61,364 bases of DNA from CAZPHU01 sp964419255. GTDB lineage: Bacteria; Fibrobacterota; Chitinivibrionia; Chitinivibrionales; CAYFVL01. A program made the translations under genes and the position numbers. The notes beneath the pieces are model-generated. The model made no database searches, had not been told where the DNA came from, and saw only the letters and a list, made by a program, of their open reading frames with translations. Of this stretch, positions 44,453-54,189 are shown one piece after another. Each line of letters starts with the position of its first letter. The stretch's first letter is position 1. The stretch is taken from contig CAYQOU010000020.1 in the NCBI GenBank assembly GCA_964419255.1, forward strand, positions 1 to 61,364, written 5' to 3'.

Positions 44453-44620
44453 TTAGGCTATCAGATCGATACTTTGACCCTTCCCCGGTTCAGCCCCCAT
44501 CTTCATCTCTGCATTGAATTTGACTAATTTTTCTGCGGTTTCGATTTGCTCCGACGACATCATCTTAAGAAGATCTGCCATAGCCTGCGAAGATTGAGCA
44601 GCAGCGGAAACACCATTCAT
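44453..44620 (-). CDS. small YjfB-like putative motility protein
   Basis: A 55-residue peptide MNGVSAAAQSSQAMADLLKM... with an Ala/Gln/Met-rich helix and the ending KGQSIDLIA. Small YjfB-type motility proteins share this build: a Ser/Gln-rich start, a helix of repeated LLKMM and a GxxIDL/VxA end. The ATG at 44620 is preceded by CAGGGA at a normal distance; an upstream frame to 44650 has none. The match is to a short sequence pattern only, so the family is likely, not proven. It follows no flagellar gene. Confidence 0.55.
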   Translation of the reverse strand: MNGVSAAAQSSQAMADLLKMMSSEQIETAEKLVKFNAEMKMGAEPGKGQSIDLIA

Positions 44621-44757
44621 AAAGACCATCCCTGGATAAAGAAAACACAACTTCTTTTAATCGCATCGGCATAAATCTTAATAACTTTAGGAATGATATT
44701 AAAAAAGATACATTTTAATAAAAAAATTCTTTTGGGTAGAGTATCTTTTATAGAGAA

Positions 44758-44787
44758 AGTCCTCCGGAACAGATGATCCGGAGGACT
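44758..44787 (-). terminator. intrinsic terminator after the S1-domain gene
   Basis: AGTCCTCCGGA (44758-44768) pairs perfectly with TCCGGAGGACT (44777-44787), an 11-bp stem with an 8-base loop. In the minus direction it is followed by TTCTCTATAAAA, a weak T-tract. It lies 24 bases after the stop of the gene that ends at 44812. Confidence 0.6.
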
Positions 44788-44811
44788 GAATGGCGGATGG
44801 ATTGACTCGGC

Positions 44812-46302
44812 TTATTCCTTATTTTTCAGAGCTTTCTTCAGTAGTGCGCCGAACTCACTGGACGGCTCAACGTCGCCCTTCTTGCTTTTGACCCTTTCCT
44901 GCTTCTCCATGTACTCCTTTGCAGCCTGGACATCTGCTTTCTGCTCCTCTACCCCATAGGCGAGCGAAATCCGACGGTTCTGCATATCGATATTCTGTAC
45001 GGTAACCTCAATTGTTTCTCCCGTCTTGATGCTGCCTTTCTTATCGGGCGCCACATTTTTGTGAACCAAAAGCCCGGTGATCCCTTCAGCCAGATCGACA
45101 AAAAAACCATATCGTGTTTCGCTTGCAACCGTTCCCTTCACTGTTGAGCCGATCGGCATCTTCTTGTCCAAGTCAAGCCAGGGATCATCGGATACATCCT
45201 TAAGACTGCAGGAAATCGCCCGTTTATCTTCATCTACTGTCAACACGGTGACTTTAACCCTGTCGCCTACCGATACCACATCGGAAGCGTGCCGCACCCG
45301 CTGACCCCACCGCATCTCTGATACATGAATCAGACCTTCCACACCAGGAATCAGTTGTACGAATGCTCCAAAGTTTGTCAGACGGGTAATTGTTCCTTCA
45401 ACCTGCTGACCAACGGTAAATTTCTCCCGTACAGTAGACCAGGGATCATCGAATACATGACGAATAGACAACGAGATTTTACTGTCCCGAAGCGGCTTCT
45501 TGCGCTCCACTCCAAGGATAACAACATCAACCGGTTGCCCGATTGTAAAACTCTCCTCCAACTTCTCAGCCCGATCCCAACTCACCTCAGATATGTGTAC
45601 CAGCCCTTCAACCTCTCCCAGGCTGACAAACAGCCCAAATTTGGTTATCTTGGTGATTGTGCCGGAGAAAACCTTTTTCTCTTCCGCACCCTTCTCAAAC
45701 TCCGCTATACGCTCTTCAAGTGTGTCCTCCAGAAGCGGCAGGCGTGAAAGAACAATATTGCGGCCTTTTTCGGTTATTCTGGTGATAATAAAAGACAGGC
45801 TTTTCGACAGATACTGATTAGGATCCTCCACATATTTCAAATCGATGTGAGAGACCGGGCAAAACGCCTTTTTGCCCATGACGCTAACATTAAACCCGCC
45901 CTTATTGACTCCCGTAACCTTTCCCTGTACCGGAATCTTCTTCTGCATAGCCTCAACCAGATCATCTACCGAAGCCTTATGTCCGGCCATCGATTTACTC
46001 AGCACAAGCTCATCATTCTGGGTAGAAATGATGAATGCTTCCATTTCGTCTCCCTGCTTAACCGTCAGATTTCCTTCCTCGTCGGAGAGCTCAGATGCCG
46101 AAATGACGGCCTCGTGTTTACCGCCAATGTCCACGAAAACATGATCTGTACCGATACTGACAACATTGCCTTTCACTTTAGTACCGGCTTCAAAGTCGGT
46201 GCGTACTTCTTTATCCTGGGCCTCAATCATATCCAACAATTGCTGTTCGGAACTTTCTTTTGATTGTTCATCAAAAAAAGAGTCGTGATTCTTATCATTC
46301 AT
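44812..46302 (-). CDS. S1 RNA-binding protein (30S ribosomal protein S1-like)
   Basis: A 496-residue protein with five S1 domains. Their cores are KVKGNVVSIGTDHVFVDIGG, GKVTGVNKGGFNVSVMGKK, SGTITKITKFGLFVSLGEVEG, EGTITRLTNFGAFVQLIPGVEG and KGTVASETRYGFFVDLAEG. The last three carry the full xVSEMRW- or xISEVSW-type ends. Ribosomal S1 of E. coli has six domains and about 560 residues, so this is a shorter form, as in many non-proteobacteria. It unwinds mRNA leaders for translation initiation. AAGGAG lies before the ATG at 46302. Confidence 0.88.
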   Translation of the reverse strand: MNDKNHDSFFDEQSKESSEQQLLDMIEAQDKEVRTDFEAGTKVKGNVVSIGTDHVFVDIGGKHEAVISASELSDEEGNLTVKQGDEMEAFIISTQNDELVLSKSMAGHKASVDDLVEAMQKKIPVQGKVTGVNKGGFNVSVMGKKAFCPVSHIDLKYVEDPNQYLSKSLSFIITRITEKGRNIVLSRLPLLEDTLEERIAEFEKGAEEKKVFSGTITKITKFGLFVSLGEVEGLVHISEVSWDRAEKLEESFTIGQPVDVVILGVERKKPLRDSKISLSIRHVFDDPWSTVREKFTVGQQVEGTITRLTNFGAFVQLIPGVEGLIHVSEMRWGQRVRHASDVVSVGDRVKVTVLTVDEDKRAISCSLKDVSDDPWLDLDKKMPIGSTVKGTVASETRYGFFVDLAEGITGLLVHKNVAPDKKGSIKTGETIEVTVQNIDMQNRRISLAYGVEEQKADVQAAKEYMEKQERVKSKKGDVEPSSEFGALLKKALKNKE

Positions 46303-46378
46303 GAAATTCTCCTTAAAGAACAAACGCGTATCGTACTAAAATATCTTTTTGGGGGTAGCACGTACAAACCGGTGATCT

Positions 46379-46951
46379 TCACAATCCCTTTATATGATTA
46401 AAAAGAAGTTCATATTCCTGTTGGTGAGGGACCAGCCGTGAATCATTTTTACGAATAAGGGTTTCAAACAAGTGCACCGAGATGTAAACAACACAAGAAA
46501 CCTCTTCGGACTCAATCCGCAGAGTGTGCAATGGTGGCGTCTTGTGTACTACGAATATGTCGACCAATTCGTTATCATTATGGATGTCTGTCCGATATCT
46601 TTGAAATAGCCGTCCGATATTGGTGAATTCCTCCCATCTCATGTCGAGTCCGAGTTCTTCCAAAACTTCCCGGAGCACGGCACCTTGGAGGCTTTCTCCC
46701 ACCGACACGTGACCTGCTGCCGAAATATCCCATTTCCCTGGGAAAGTGTCCTTTTGTGGAGATCTTTTCTGAAGAAGCACACGTTTTCCATCAGTTATCC
46801 ACATATGCACACTGCGATGCAAGTCGCCATCCCTGTGAATAAGACCTCGCTGTTTGACCTGACCCGTCGGATTGCCATTAGTGTCCACGATATCGAAGTA
46901 TTCGTCATTTCCTTTGTAAGGTATTGCATTGTTATTACGAATGTTACACAT
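46379..46951 (-). CDS. Nudix hydrolase
   Basis: A 190-residue enzyme with a complete Nudix box GHVSVGESLQGAVLREVLEE... near residue 80-102, where the REVLEELG carries the metal ligands. Its opening DEYFDIVDTNGNPTGQVKQRGLIHRDGDLHRSVH is that of the isopentenyl-diphosphate-isomerase-like/YfcD group, which includes uncharacterised diphosphatases. Substrate not predictable. The ATG at 46951 has GGAG 7 bases upstream; an in-frame TTG at 46957 is possible. Confidence 0.85.
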   Translation of the reverse strand: MCNIRNNNAIPYKGNDEYFDIVDTNGNPTGQVKQRGLIHRDGDLHRSVHMWITDGKRVLLQKRSPQKDTFPGKWDISAAGHVSVGESLQGAVLREVLEELGLDMRWEEFTNIGRLFQRYRTDIHNDNELVDIFVVHKTPPLHTLRIESEEVSCVVYISVHLFETLIRKNDSRLVPHQQEYELLFNHIKGL

Positions 46952-47030
46952 AATCAAGCTCCGATATCCACCAGGTTACTTTGATTTCATTATCCCCGGC
47001 AAATGATTCAGGATTTTTCGTAGATAGTTG

Positions 47031-47240
47031 AAAACAGGTCAGCATGGATGTGCAAATTTTGTGATAAGAACATAGTTATTCACGTNNNNNNNNNNNNNNN
47101 NNNNNNNNNNNNNNNNNNNNNNNNNNNNNNNNNNNNNNNNNNNNNNNNNNNNNNNNNNNNNNNNNNNNNNNNNNNNNNNNNNNNNAAAACAGGTCAGCAT
47201 GGATGTGCAAATTTTGTGATAAGAACATAGTTATTCACGT
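47031..47240. other. scaffold gap flanked by identical 55-bp copies
   Basis: Positions 47086-47185 are 100 Ns. The 55 bases before (47031-47085) and after (47186-47240) are identical, from AAAACAGGTCAGC to TTATTCACGT. A shared 55-base end is the overlap length of a de Bruijn graph assembly at k = 55, so this is probably an artefact of scaffolding overlapping contig ends, not a biological repeat. Confidence 0.85.
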
Positions 47241-47592
47241 TTAACGTATGGCTGTGGGAATTGTTCGAAAGTGCATGTGGCGCATATCGAAGGTGATTGC
47301 GTTTATCAAAAACCATGGTATTTCTTTGATATACTACTACATAGAAAAAAATAATTCAGTGTAACACGACAACTGTGAGTAAACTATGATAGATTTTCGA
47401 CGGGAATAAAAAATTCGAAAGGCATTGAATAATTGCATCATGAGAAGAGGTTGCATACGGAAATCAAAGCTTGCTGTAAGTGTAACATAAACAATTGATT
47501 ATTCGGTGTTGCAGACTTGGATCCTCGAAATGGTTTCTTGCTACGGGTGTTAGTTTCTTACAATTTAAAAAATTTTATTTTCCAGCATAACG
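47241..47592. other. non-coding interval after the gap
   Basis: About 350 bases with no convincing gene, RNA fold, terminator or repeat by eye; it is AT-rich and may hold remote regulatory sites. It lies downstream of hisG and may be incomplete because of the adjoining gap. Confidence 0.5.
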
Positions 47593-48441
47593 CTATATTC
47601 TGCAGGATGTTATGGATGATACTATAATTCCCTTTGCGCCCAGAGCGGCAAGCTTGTCCATTACCCTGTTTATCCCTTTGCGCCTGGTCATGGATTTTAC
47701 CGCCATCCAGCCTTTTTCGCTCAGTGGAGCGATGGTGGGAGATTCTATTCCCGGTGTGATTTCACAGGCCTTGTCCAGGAGTTTTTCCGGAATATCGTAT
47801 TCTATCATCGCATATTCTCTGGCGACAATAATTCCTTTCAGTCGATCCAACATTATACGAACCGACTCATCATGAAGAATCGATTGTGATCTGGCGATCA
47901 CTACAGCCTCTGAACGCATAAGTGGATCGCCCACGGTTTTGAGCCCGGCTTCCTTCAAAGTCCTCCCCGATTCTACCACATCGGCTATTGCATCGGCGAC
48001 CCCGAGGCGAATCGATATTTCAACTGCGCCATCCAGACGCACCACCTTTGCGTCGACACCCCGTCTGCTCAGGTCCTGACGAACCAGATTGGCATATGAG
48101 GTGGCGATTCTCATGCCCGAAAATTGATCGGGGCTGAGGGTACTTTCTGCTGGGAGTGCATAATAAAAAGATGATTTACCGAAACCAAGCGGCAGCAACT
48201 CCTCTACCGCAACTTCACTGTCGGTGTACAGATCACGACCGGTAATTCCGATATCCAACACTCCTGTTCCAACATAGACGGCAATATCGCGCGGTCGGAG
48301 AAAAAAGAAATCAATATCGTTTGTCGTGTCTGATATGGCAAGCTCTCGTCCGTATCTGCGACAACTGTAGCCCGCCTCCCTAAAAAGAGCGACGGTATCC
48401 TCGGAAAGTGAGCCTTTATTCGGCAGTGCTATTTGAAGCAT
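47593..48441 (-). CDS. hisG: ATP phosphoribosyltransferase, long form
   Basis: A 282-residue enzyme for the first step of histidine synthesis: ATP + PRPP. The PRPP loop is in DAIADVVESGRTLKEAGLK, and the opening MLQIALPNKGSLSEDTVALF is typical. The C-terminal extension (about residues 210-282) is the ACT-like regulatory domain, so it is the long, histidine-inhibited form that does not need HisZ. It follows hisE on the same strand by 21 bases; no other his gene adjoins. Confidence 0.94.
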   Translation of the reverse strand: MLQIALPNKGSLSEDTVALFREAGYSCRRYGRELAISDTTNDIDFFFLRPRDIAVYVGTGVLDIGITGRDLYTDSEVAVEELLPLGFGKSSFYYALPAESTLSPDQFSGMRIATSYANLVRQDLSRRGVDAKVVRLDGAVEISIRLGVADAIADVVESGRTLKEAGLKTVGDPLMRSEAVVIARSQSILHDESVRIMLDRLKGIIVAREYAMIEYDIPEKLLDKACEITPGIESPTIAPLSEKGWMAVKSMTRRKGINRVMDKLAALGAKGIIVSSITSCRI

Positions 48442-48462
48442 AAAAGATTCCCGTTACTTAAT

Positions 48463-48726
48463 TTATAGATACCTGTATACATCCTCAAGAGTGATATCAT
48501 TTGCGATCATCATCACCTGTAGATGATAAAGGAGCTGCGAAATTTCCTCTGCGGTTTTTTCTTTCCCTTCATACTCGGCAGCCATCCACACCTCGCCGGC
48601 TTCTTCGATTATTTTCTTGCCGATGAAATGTTTACCCTTCTGAAGCTCCTTAACGGTTCCGCTCTCAGCATCATTGCGGGCTGCCTTGCCGGTCAGTTCT
48701 TTAAACAGTTGTTCGAAATCCTTCAT
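48463..48726 (-). CDS. hisE: phosphoribosyl-ATP pyrophosphatase
   Basis: An 87-residue MazG-fold enzyme for the second step of histidine synthesis. The metal-binding EEAGEVWMAAEYEGKEKTAEEISQLLYHL lies near residue 40 in pieces. It is not fused to HisI. It stands directly before hisG, so the pair makes the first two steps together; the rest of the pathway must be elsewhere. Confidence 0.93.
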   Translation of the reverse strand: MKDFEQLFKELTGKAARNDAESGTVKELQKGKHFIGKKIIEEAGEVWMAAEYEGKEKTAEEISQLLYHLQVMMIANDITLEDVYRYL

Positions 48727-49247
48727 GTCAGGCTACCATCGTTTTCTTTTTCTATAGAAGGCCGCAAAACGGCTGCGTTTATTTTTACGCATATAAAATA
48801 ACTTTTGGAAACAGCCAATTTTTAAAATCACTACGGCAGATAATTGAAATTTAGGATTGTTTCGACCCAATAGGTGATTTGAAAGAGACGGGTACCCGTG
48901 ATGTTTTGGGGGGACGGAGTCAAATAGTTTAATTTGCCTTGAAACTTAACACCCCTGTGGTTCCCTATTTCCTCCGGCCTTTTTTGGATTTTCATCCCAC
49001 CATGGTAATACAGAATACCAGATACCTATTCTTTTAGAAGACCTCTTTTTCTGTAAATAGATCTTGTCATCTGCATTCGCGGCATGTCTTGAAGTTTTCT
49101 TGCACAGGCATTCGACTTCTCCGCGAGTATTATAATACTTTTTCATCTCTCTTCTTTTGGGCACGGCATTTGCCGATCATACAATGGTCAACTATCAACA
49201 CATGTCCTGTTCGCTTCTCTCCAATTCAGCTCAAAAAGGATTTTGCG
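48727..49247. other. divergent intergenic region between hisE and the PAS kinase
   Basis: About 520 bases. It holds a possible small minus-strand gene (48946-49146) and a 12-base palindrome ACGGGTACCCGT at 48888-48899. Promoters for hisE and the kinase gene should be here; none is clear by eye. Confidence 0.4.
48946..49146 (-). CDS. possible small basic protein, unrecognised
   Basis: A 66-residue frame beginning MKKYYNTRGEVECLCKK, rich in Lys and Arg, with three Cys and a PWWDENPKK segment. A GAAGAGAG stretch sits directly before the ATG. It has no family I recognise. It lies in the hisE-kinase gap; its composition is coding-like but it may be spurious. Confidence 0.25.
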   Translation of the reverse strand: MKKYYNTRGEVECLCKKTSRHAANADDKIYLQKKRSSKRIGIWYSVLPWWDENPKKAGGNREPQGC

Positions 49248-52200
49248 ATGGAGAAGATCGTGCTTCTCTTAGAAAACAAGCCCCATCGCGAGCAGCTGCA
49301 AAAGTTGCTGGGTGCAGAGTATCATGTGCGGACGGGTGCACCGACGGAGCTGCTGGCGCAATCTTTCGATCTTTGTATAACCGATATTTTTAATTTTGAT
49401 AAATACAGAGATGACATCCGCGCCCGAAAGGAGCGGGAGAGGCCGGGAGACGTGCCGATTCTGTGTCTTCTAAGCAGACAAGAGCTGCAGCAGCGCGGGA
49501 TAGAGCCTGATTCTATTCTCAATGAGGTGATCACGACTCCGATTTTACCTGCTGAGATATCCATTCGTGTACGAAATCTCACCCGCGCGAGAATCCTTTC
49601 ACGTCAGTTTAACAGTCAGCTCAGCTGCGGGCGGGACAAAACGCCGCGTTATTTTCTGCTTGCTAAGGATGCACACGACATGATCTATCGCATCAGCCTG
49701 CCGGAGGGTAGATATGAGTTTGTTAGTCCGTCGGTGGAGAACGTGTTTGGTTATACTCCGGAGGAATTTTATGCGTCACCACTTCTGATACACAAGATAG
49801 TCGATCCGGAGTGGGTCGAGTATATGAAAGGCCAATGGGATAATCTTCTGAAAGGAGATGTGCCAAAAACATATGAGTATGCAATCCGTGATAAATCCGG
49901 AAATCGTCGATGGATATATCAGCGAAACGTTCTTGTGCGAGACCAGCAGGGACATCCGGTTGCGTTGGAAGGAATCTGCACGGATATTACCGAGCTGAAA
50001 AAGACCGAATATGCCCTGCGCGAGAGTGTGGATTTAAACGACCGTATTTCAAAACTCGTTCCGGTGGTGCTCTATATCTGGGATATTGTCTCCGCTCGTA
50101 CCGCATACATCAACTGTGAAGTCAATCAGGTGCTGGGGTATTCGTCGGAGCAGATCAGGCAGATGAATGGAGAACTTCTTCCCAATATCATGCACCCGGA
50201 AGACAATGCCCGGTTTGAGGATCATCTGCACAAGATTTGCTCACTTCCCGACGGGGTGTTTGAGGAGCTGGAATATCGCATGCGTTCAGCCGGTGGTGAA
50301 TGGCGTTGGTTTATGAGCAGGGACACCGTTTTTGAACGGGATGAGAAGCAATTTCCTATAAAAATTCTTGGAGCAGCCACCGATATAACTTCTCTGAAAA
50401 AAACTCAAGAGGAGCTTCGCAGAAGCGAGGAGCGATTCCGGCTTGCTCAGCGTCTATCGGGTATTGGCACCTGGGAGTGGCGAAAAGAGGAGGGTGAAAA
50501 GGTTTTCTGGTCGGAGGAAGCCATTCGTCTATGGGGCTATTCGCCCGAAGAGTTTGGAGGGACCTTCAATGACGTGACCAGACGGATTCATCCTGATGAT
50601 CTTGAGGTGTGGCAGCAGGAGGTTCGGGCGTGTATCGAAGAGGGTAAGGAGCATCGGCTCGACTACCGTGTGTTACTTCCGGATGGGTCAATACGGTGGG
50701 TAGCGGTGTATGGTGATGCTGAGCGGGATACGTTTGGTGCGGCATACCGTATGGCCGGTGTGGTAATGGATATTACTCAAAAGAAAGAGGCGGAAGAGAG
50801 GCAGAAAATCAGTCAGGAGCGTTTTCAGTCACTTATGAGTCATACGTCCGAAGGATTTTATCTTTTCGAATTGCCTGAGCCGATTTCGATCGATTTGCCG
50901 ATAGATGAGCAGATCAGAATCTTGTATAGAGCTACGATGGTGGAGTGTAACAAGGCGCAGGCACACATGTATGGATATGATTCGCCTGATGATGTGCTGG
51001 GGAAACTTCTATCTGATTTTCATGGTGTCACGGATATACCGGAAAACATCAATTTTTTAACTGAATGGATCACGGCCGGATACAAAATCTCTGGTATGGT
51101 TTCCAGGGAGAGGACCAGGCAGGGAAGCACTGTGTGGTTTTCAAATAATGTGGTCGGAATCGTTGAAAACGGTACACTCCTCCGAATATGGGGGTCTCAA
51201 ACCGATATCACGCAGATGAAAAGGGTCGAGGAGGAGATTAAGAAGGAGCGAAATCTATCCAACATGATAGTAGACAGTCTGCCGGGGATGTTCTATATGT
51301 TTGATATGCAGGGTAGGTTTTTGCGATGGAACAAGATGTTTGAAGATGTTGGAGGGTATTCTCCCGAGGAGATTTCCTCACTTCATCCGCTGGATTTGTT
51401 TCGCGGCACCGAAAAAGAGTTGGTTGCCCGGCGCATAGAGCAGGTGTTTGAAACGGGTATGGGAGATGTAGAGGCAGCTTTTTATTCCAAGGATGGTCGG
51501 GCCATACCCTGTTTTTTCAATGGTAGGCTGATTGTTTTGGACGATCGGCCCATACTCATAGGTATGGGGTTGGACATCTCGGAGCGAAAGCGTGCGGAGG
51601 ACCAGCTTCATAAGACAAAAGAGAAGCTGCGTCTGTTTATTAAGCACGCCCCGGCGGCACTTGCCATGTTTGACCGTGAGATGAAGTATCTGGTAGTCAG
51701 TCATCGCTGGAAAACCGACTACAAGCTGGGAGAGCGTCAGATCATAGGAAAATCTCATTATGAAATATTTCCGGAGATACCGGAGCACTGGAAGGAAGCC
51801 CATGCCAGGGCGATGCGGGGGGAGGTTGTTCGGTCAGACAACGAACCGATTGTGCGTATATCCGGCGAGGTACAGTGGCTACGCTGGGAGGTACGCCCCT
51901 GGTACACGGCGGCAGGCGATATCGGCGGGGTACTTATTTTCACCGAGGACATAACTCAGCAAAAACAGGCGCAGGAGGCTCTCCGTACAAGTGAGGAGAA
52001 TCTTCGCACCACACTCAACTCAATTGGTGACGCGGTCATAGCAACCGACACCCAGGGGCTTATTACCACAATGAATCCGGTTGCCGAACAGCTGACGGGG
52101 TGGGATGCGGCTCTGGCGATGGGAAAGCCTCTGACGGAAGTGTTTCGGATAATTAATGCACGCACGCGAAAACTACTTATGAATCCTGTCAGCAAAGTAT

Positions 52201-54188
52201 TGAGCCACGGAAAGATTGTAGGGTTAGCGAACCACACGCTGCTGATATCCAGAAAGGGCAAAGAATATCATATTGCGGACTCTGGGGCACCGATTCGTGA
52301 TGATTCGAGAGATATCAGAGGCGTGGTATTGGTTTTTCGCGATGTGACACAGGAGTATGAAATGCGTGAGGAAATCGCGGGCAACGAGGAGCGTTTCCGG
52401 ATAATCTCGGAGCTGACCTCCGATTTTTCCAGCAGTTTCAAGCTTATGCCTGATGGTTCCATGGAATTGGAATGGTCTTTGGGTCCGATAGACCGTATCT
52501 CCGGCTATACATATCAGGAACTGGCATCTATGGGAGGATTGTTCAGTATTATCCATCAGGACGATGTAGAGGAGAGCAGAGAGAATTTCCGAAATGTTAA
52601 AAAAGAGGGCACTTCGTATATCCAGGATTTCCGGATAACCACAAAAAGCGGTGAAACTCGCTGGCTTCGGAACTTCGGAACATCCAGAAGGAACCGAAAG
52701 GGTGAGCTACGCTTCTATCTGGCAACACAGGACATAACCACTCGCAAACAAGCCGGTGAGAGGCTTCGGCAGAAAGAGGAACAGCTGCGCCTGGCTATGG
52801 AGATTGCCCGCCTGGCCTATTTTGAATACGATCCGTTTCGCGACTATACACATCGATATGGCTATTATCGTCTTTTGGGGGAGTCTGATGATATAGATAA
52901 TCTGCATACAGATGATTTTTTACGGCAATATGTGCATACAGAGGATCTACCCAGGGTTTTGGAAGCTCATGACGAAGTATTACATGCATACCGGGAAATT
53001 GATCTGGAATTTCGAATGAAACGAACGGATGGTCGACTGATCTGGGTGGCATCACGTGTCAAGGCAAACTTTGGACCCGACGGGCAGGTCAAAAACATTA
53101 TTGGTGTCGCTCTGGATATAACCGCACGAAAGCAATCTGAGGAGGCGCTGGCTGCTGAAAAGGAGCGTCTGGCGGTTACGCTTCGCTCTATCGGGGACGG
53201 TGTCATCACCACCGACATCGCCGGGAAAGTGCTGCTGATCAATCGTGCGGGGGAACAGCTCACCGGTTGGTCTCAGGAGGAGGCATCAGGCAAACCGTTG
53301 GAGGAGGTTTTCGATATAATGCAGGAGAAGCACCGGCGTGAAAAGGTAAATCCGGTGGAGATGGTGCTTGAGCAGGGGACGGTCGTTTTTCTTCCGGACA
53401 ATACATTTTTAAAGAAGCGAAATGGATCTGAAATAAGCGTCGCAGACAGCAGTGCCCCTATTCTGGATAGAGGCGGGAGAATTTTGGGAGTGGTCTTGGT
53501 GTTTCGGGACATAACAGAACGGAAAACATACGAAAGCAATCTTCACATCTCACTTCACCAGAAGGAAGTACTTCTTCAGGAACTGTATCATCGTACAAAA
53601 AACAACATGCAGGTGATATCTTCTCTACTTGAGCTGCAGGCGGCTTCTTCGGATAGTGAGGAGGTTGACAGGATAGTGCGTGAGAGCAGGACGAGAATTC
53701 GCACCATGTCGCTGGCGCACGAAAAGCTATATAAGTCAAAAAGTCTTTCGCTTATTAATATGAAAGAATATATTGTTGATCTTGCACAGCTTCTTAAAAA
53801 TGTGTATGGAGTATCAGAAGAGAGGGTGCGATTTGTCTTTGATATCGAAAGTATCAATCTTCTTATCGATTTAGCCATTCCCGGGGGTCTTATACTATCT
53901 GAGTTGTTATCCAACAGTTTCAAATATGCATTTCCGGACAAAAGAGAGGGATGCATTCATATTGGGCTTCACAAAAGAAAGCCCCACGAAATCGAGCTAA
54001 CGTTTAGAGATAACGGGGTGGGTGTGCCACAGGGATTTTGTATCATGAAGAGCCGAACTCTTGGGTTGCAGCTCATACGACAGATTGTCAAACATCAGTT
54101 GCATGGGTCAATAAGAACAGAAACTGAAGGAGAAGGGTTTGGATGGTTTATAAGATTTCGCGAGGATCTTTACTCAGAAAGGGTATGA
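49248..54188 (+). CDS. multi-PAS sensor histidine kinase (HisKA_2 type)
   Basis: A 1646-residue cytosolic kinase; no membrane segment is seen. Residues 1-120 are a degenerate receiver (VLLLENKPHREQL, then FDLCITDIF) lacking the acidic pocket. Ten PAS domains follow, each ending in a D-I-T/S linker: about 134-250, 263-385, 397-510, 524-655, 668-780, 794-900, 918-1035, 1049-1165, 1180-1290 and 1307-1420. The kinase core has the phospho-accepting His in LLQELYHRTKNNMQVISSLL near 1448 (HisKA_2/HWE-like) and an ATPase domain with LSELLSNSFKYAF and FRDNGVGVPQGF. The ATG at 49248 follows AAAAGGA; the frame is open upstream to 49089 but has no ribosome site. Its partner lies one base downstream. Confidence 0.92.
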   Translation: MEKIVLLLENKPHREQLQKLLGAEYHVRTGAPTELLAQSFDLCITDIFNFDKYRDDIRARKERERPGDVPILCLLSRQELQQRGIEPDSILNEVITTPILPAEISIRVRNLTRARILSRQFNSQLSCGRDKTPRYFLLAKDAHDMIYRISLPEGRYEFVSPSVENVFGYTPEEFYASPLLIHKIVDPEWVEYMKGQWDNLLKGDVPKTYEYAIRDKSGNRRWIYQRNVLVRDQQGHPVALEGICTDITELKKTEYALRESVDLNDRISKLVPVVLYIWDIVSARTAYINCEVNQVLGYSSEQIRQMNGELLPNIMHPEDNARFEDHLHKICSLPDGVFEELEYRMRSAGGEWRWFMSRDTVFERDEKQFPIKILGAATDITSLKKTQEELRRSEERFRLAQRLSGIGTWEWRKEEGEKVFWSEEAIRLWGYSPEEFGGTFNDVTRRIHPDDLEVWQQEVRACIEEGKEHRLDYRVLLPDGSIRWVAVYGDAERDTFGAAYRMAGVVMDITQKKEAEERQKISQERFQSLMSHTSEGFYLFELPEPISIDLPIDEQIRILYRATMVECNKAQAHMYGYDSPDDVLGKLLSDFHGVTDIPENINFLTEWITAGYKISGMVSRERTRQGSTVWFSNNVVGIVENGTLLRIWGSQTDITQMKRVEEEIKKERNLSNMIVDSLPGMFYMFDMQGRFLRWNKMFEDVGGYSPEEISSLHPLDLFRGTEKELVARRIEQVFETGMGDVEAAFYSKDGRAIPCFFNGRLIVLDDRPILIGMGLDISERKRAEDQLHKTKEKLRLFIKHAPAALAMFDREMKYLVVSHRWKTDYKLGERQIIGKSHYEIFPEIPEHWKEAHARAMRGEVVRSDNEPIVRISGEVQWLRWEVRPWYTAAGDIGGVLIFTEDITQQKQAQEALRTSEENLRTTLNSIGDAVIATDTQGLITTMNPVAEQLTGWDAALAMGKPLTEVFRIINARTRKLLMNPVSKVLSHGKIVGLANHTLLISRKGKEYHIADSGAPIRDDSRDIRGVVLVFRDVTQEYEMREEIAGNEERFRIISELTSDFSSSFKLMPDGSMELEWSLGPIDRISGYTYQELASMGGLFSIIHQDDVEESRENFRNVKKEGTSYIQDFRITTKSGETRWLRNFGTSRRNRKGELRFYLATQDITTRKQAGERLRQKEEQLRLAMEIARLAYFEYDPFRDYTHRYGYYRLLGESDDIDNLHTDDFLRQYVHTEDLPRVLEAHDEVLHAYREIDLEFRMKRTDGRLIWVASRVKANFGPDGQVKNIIGVALDITARKQSEEALAAEKERLAVTLRSIGDGVITTDIAGKVLLINRAGEQLTGWSQEEASGKPLEEVFDIMQEKHRREKVNPVEMVLEQGTVVFLPDNTFLKKRNGSEISVADSSAPILDRGGRILGVVLVFRDITERKTYESNLHISLHQKEVLLQELYHRTKNNMQVISSLLELQAASSDSEEVDRIVRESRTRIRTMSLAHEKLYKSKSLSLINMKEYIVDLAQLLKNVYGVSEERVRFVFDIESINLLIDLAIPGGLILSELLSNSFKYAFPDKREGCIHIGLHKRKPHEIELTFRDNGVGVPQGFCIMKSRTLGLQLIRQIVKHQLHGSIRTETEGEGFGWFIRFREDLYSERV

Positions 54189-54189
54189 C

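Noticed and set aside
47048..47230. 60-codon frame across the N gap
   Set aside because: Over half of it is Ns and its ends are the duplicated assembly overlap.
48888..48899. Perfect palindrome ACGGGTACCCGT
   Set aside because: Single copy with no neighbouring half sites or known regulator; a chance palindrome is likely.
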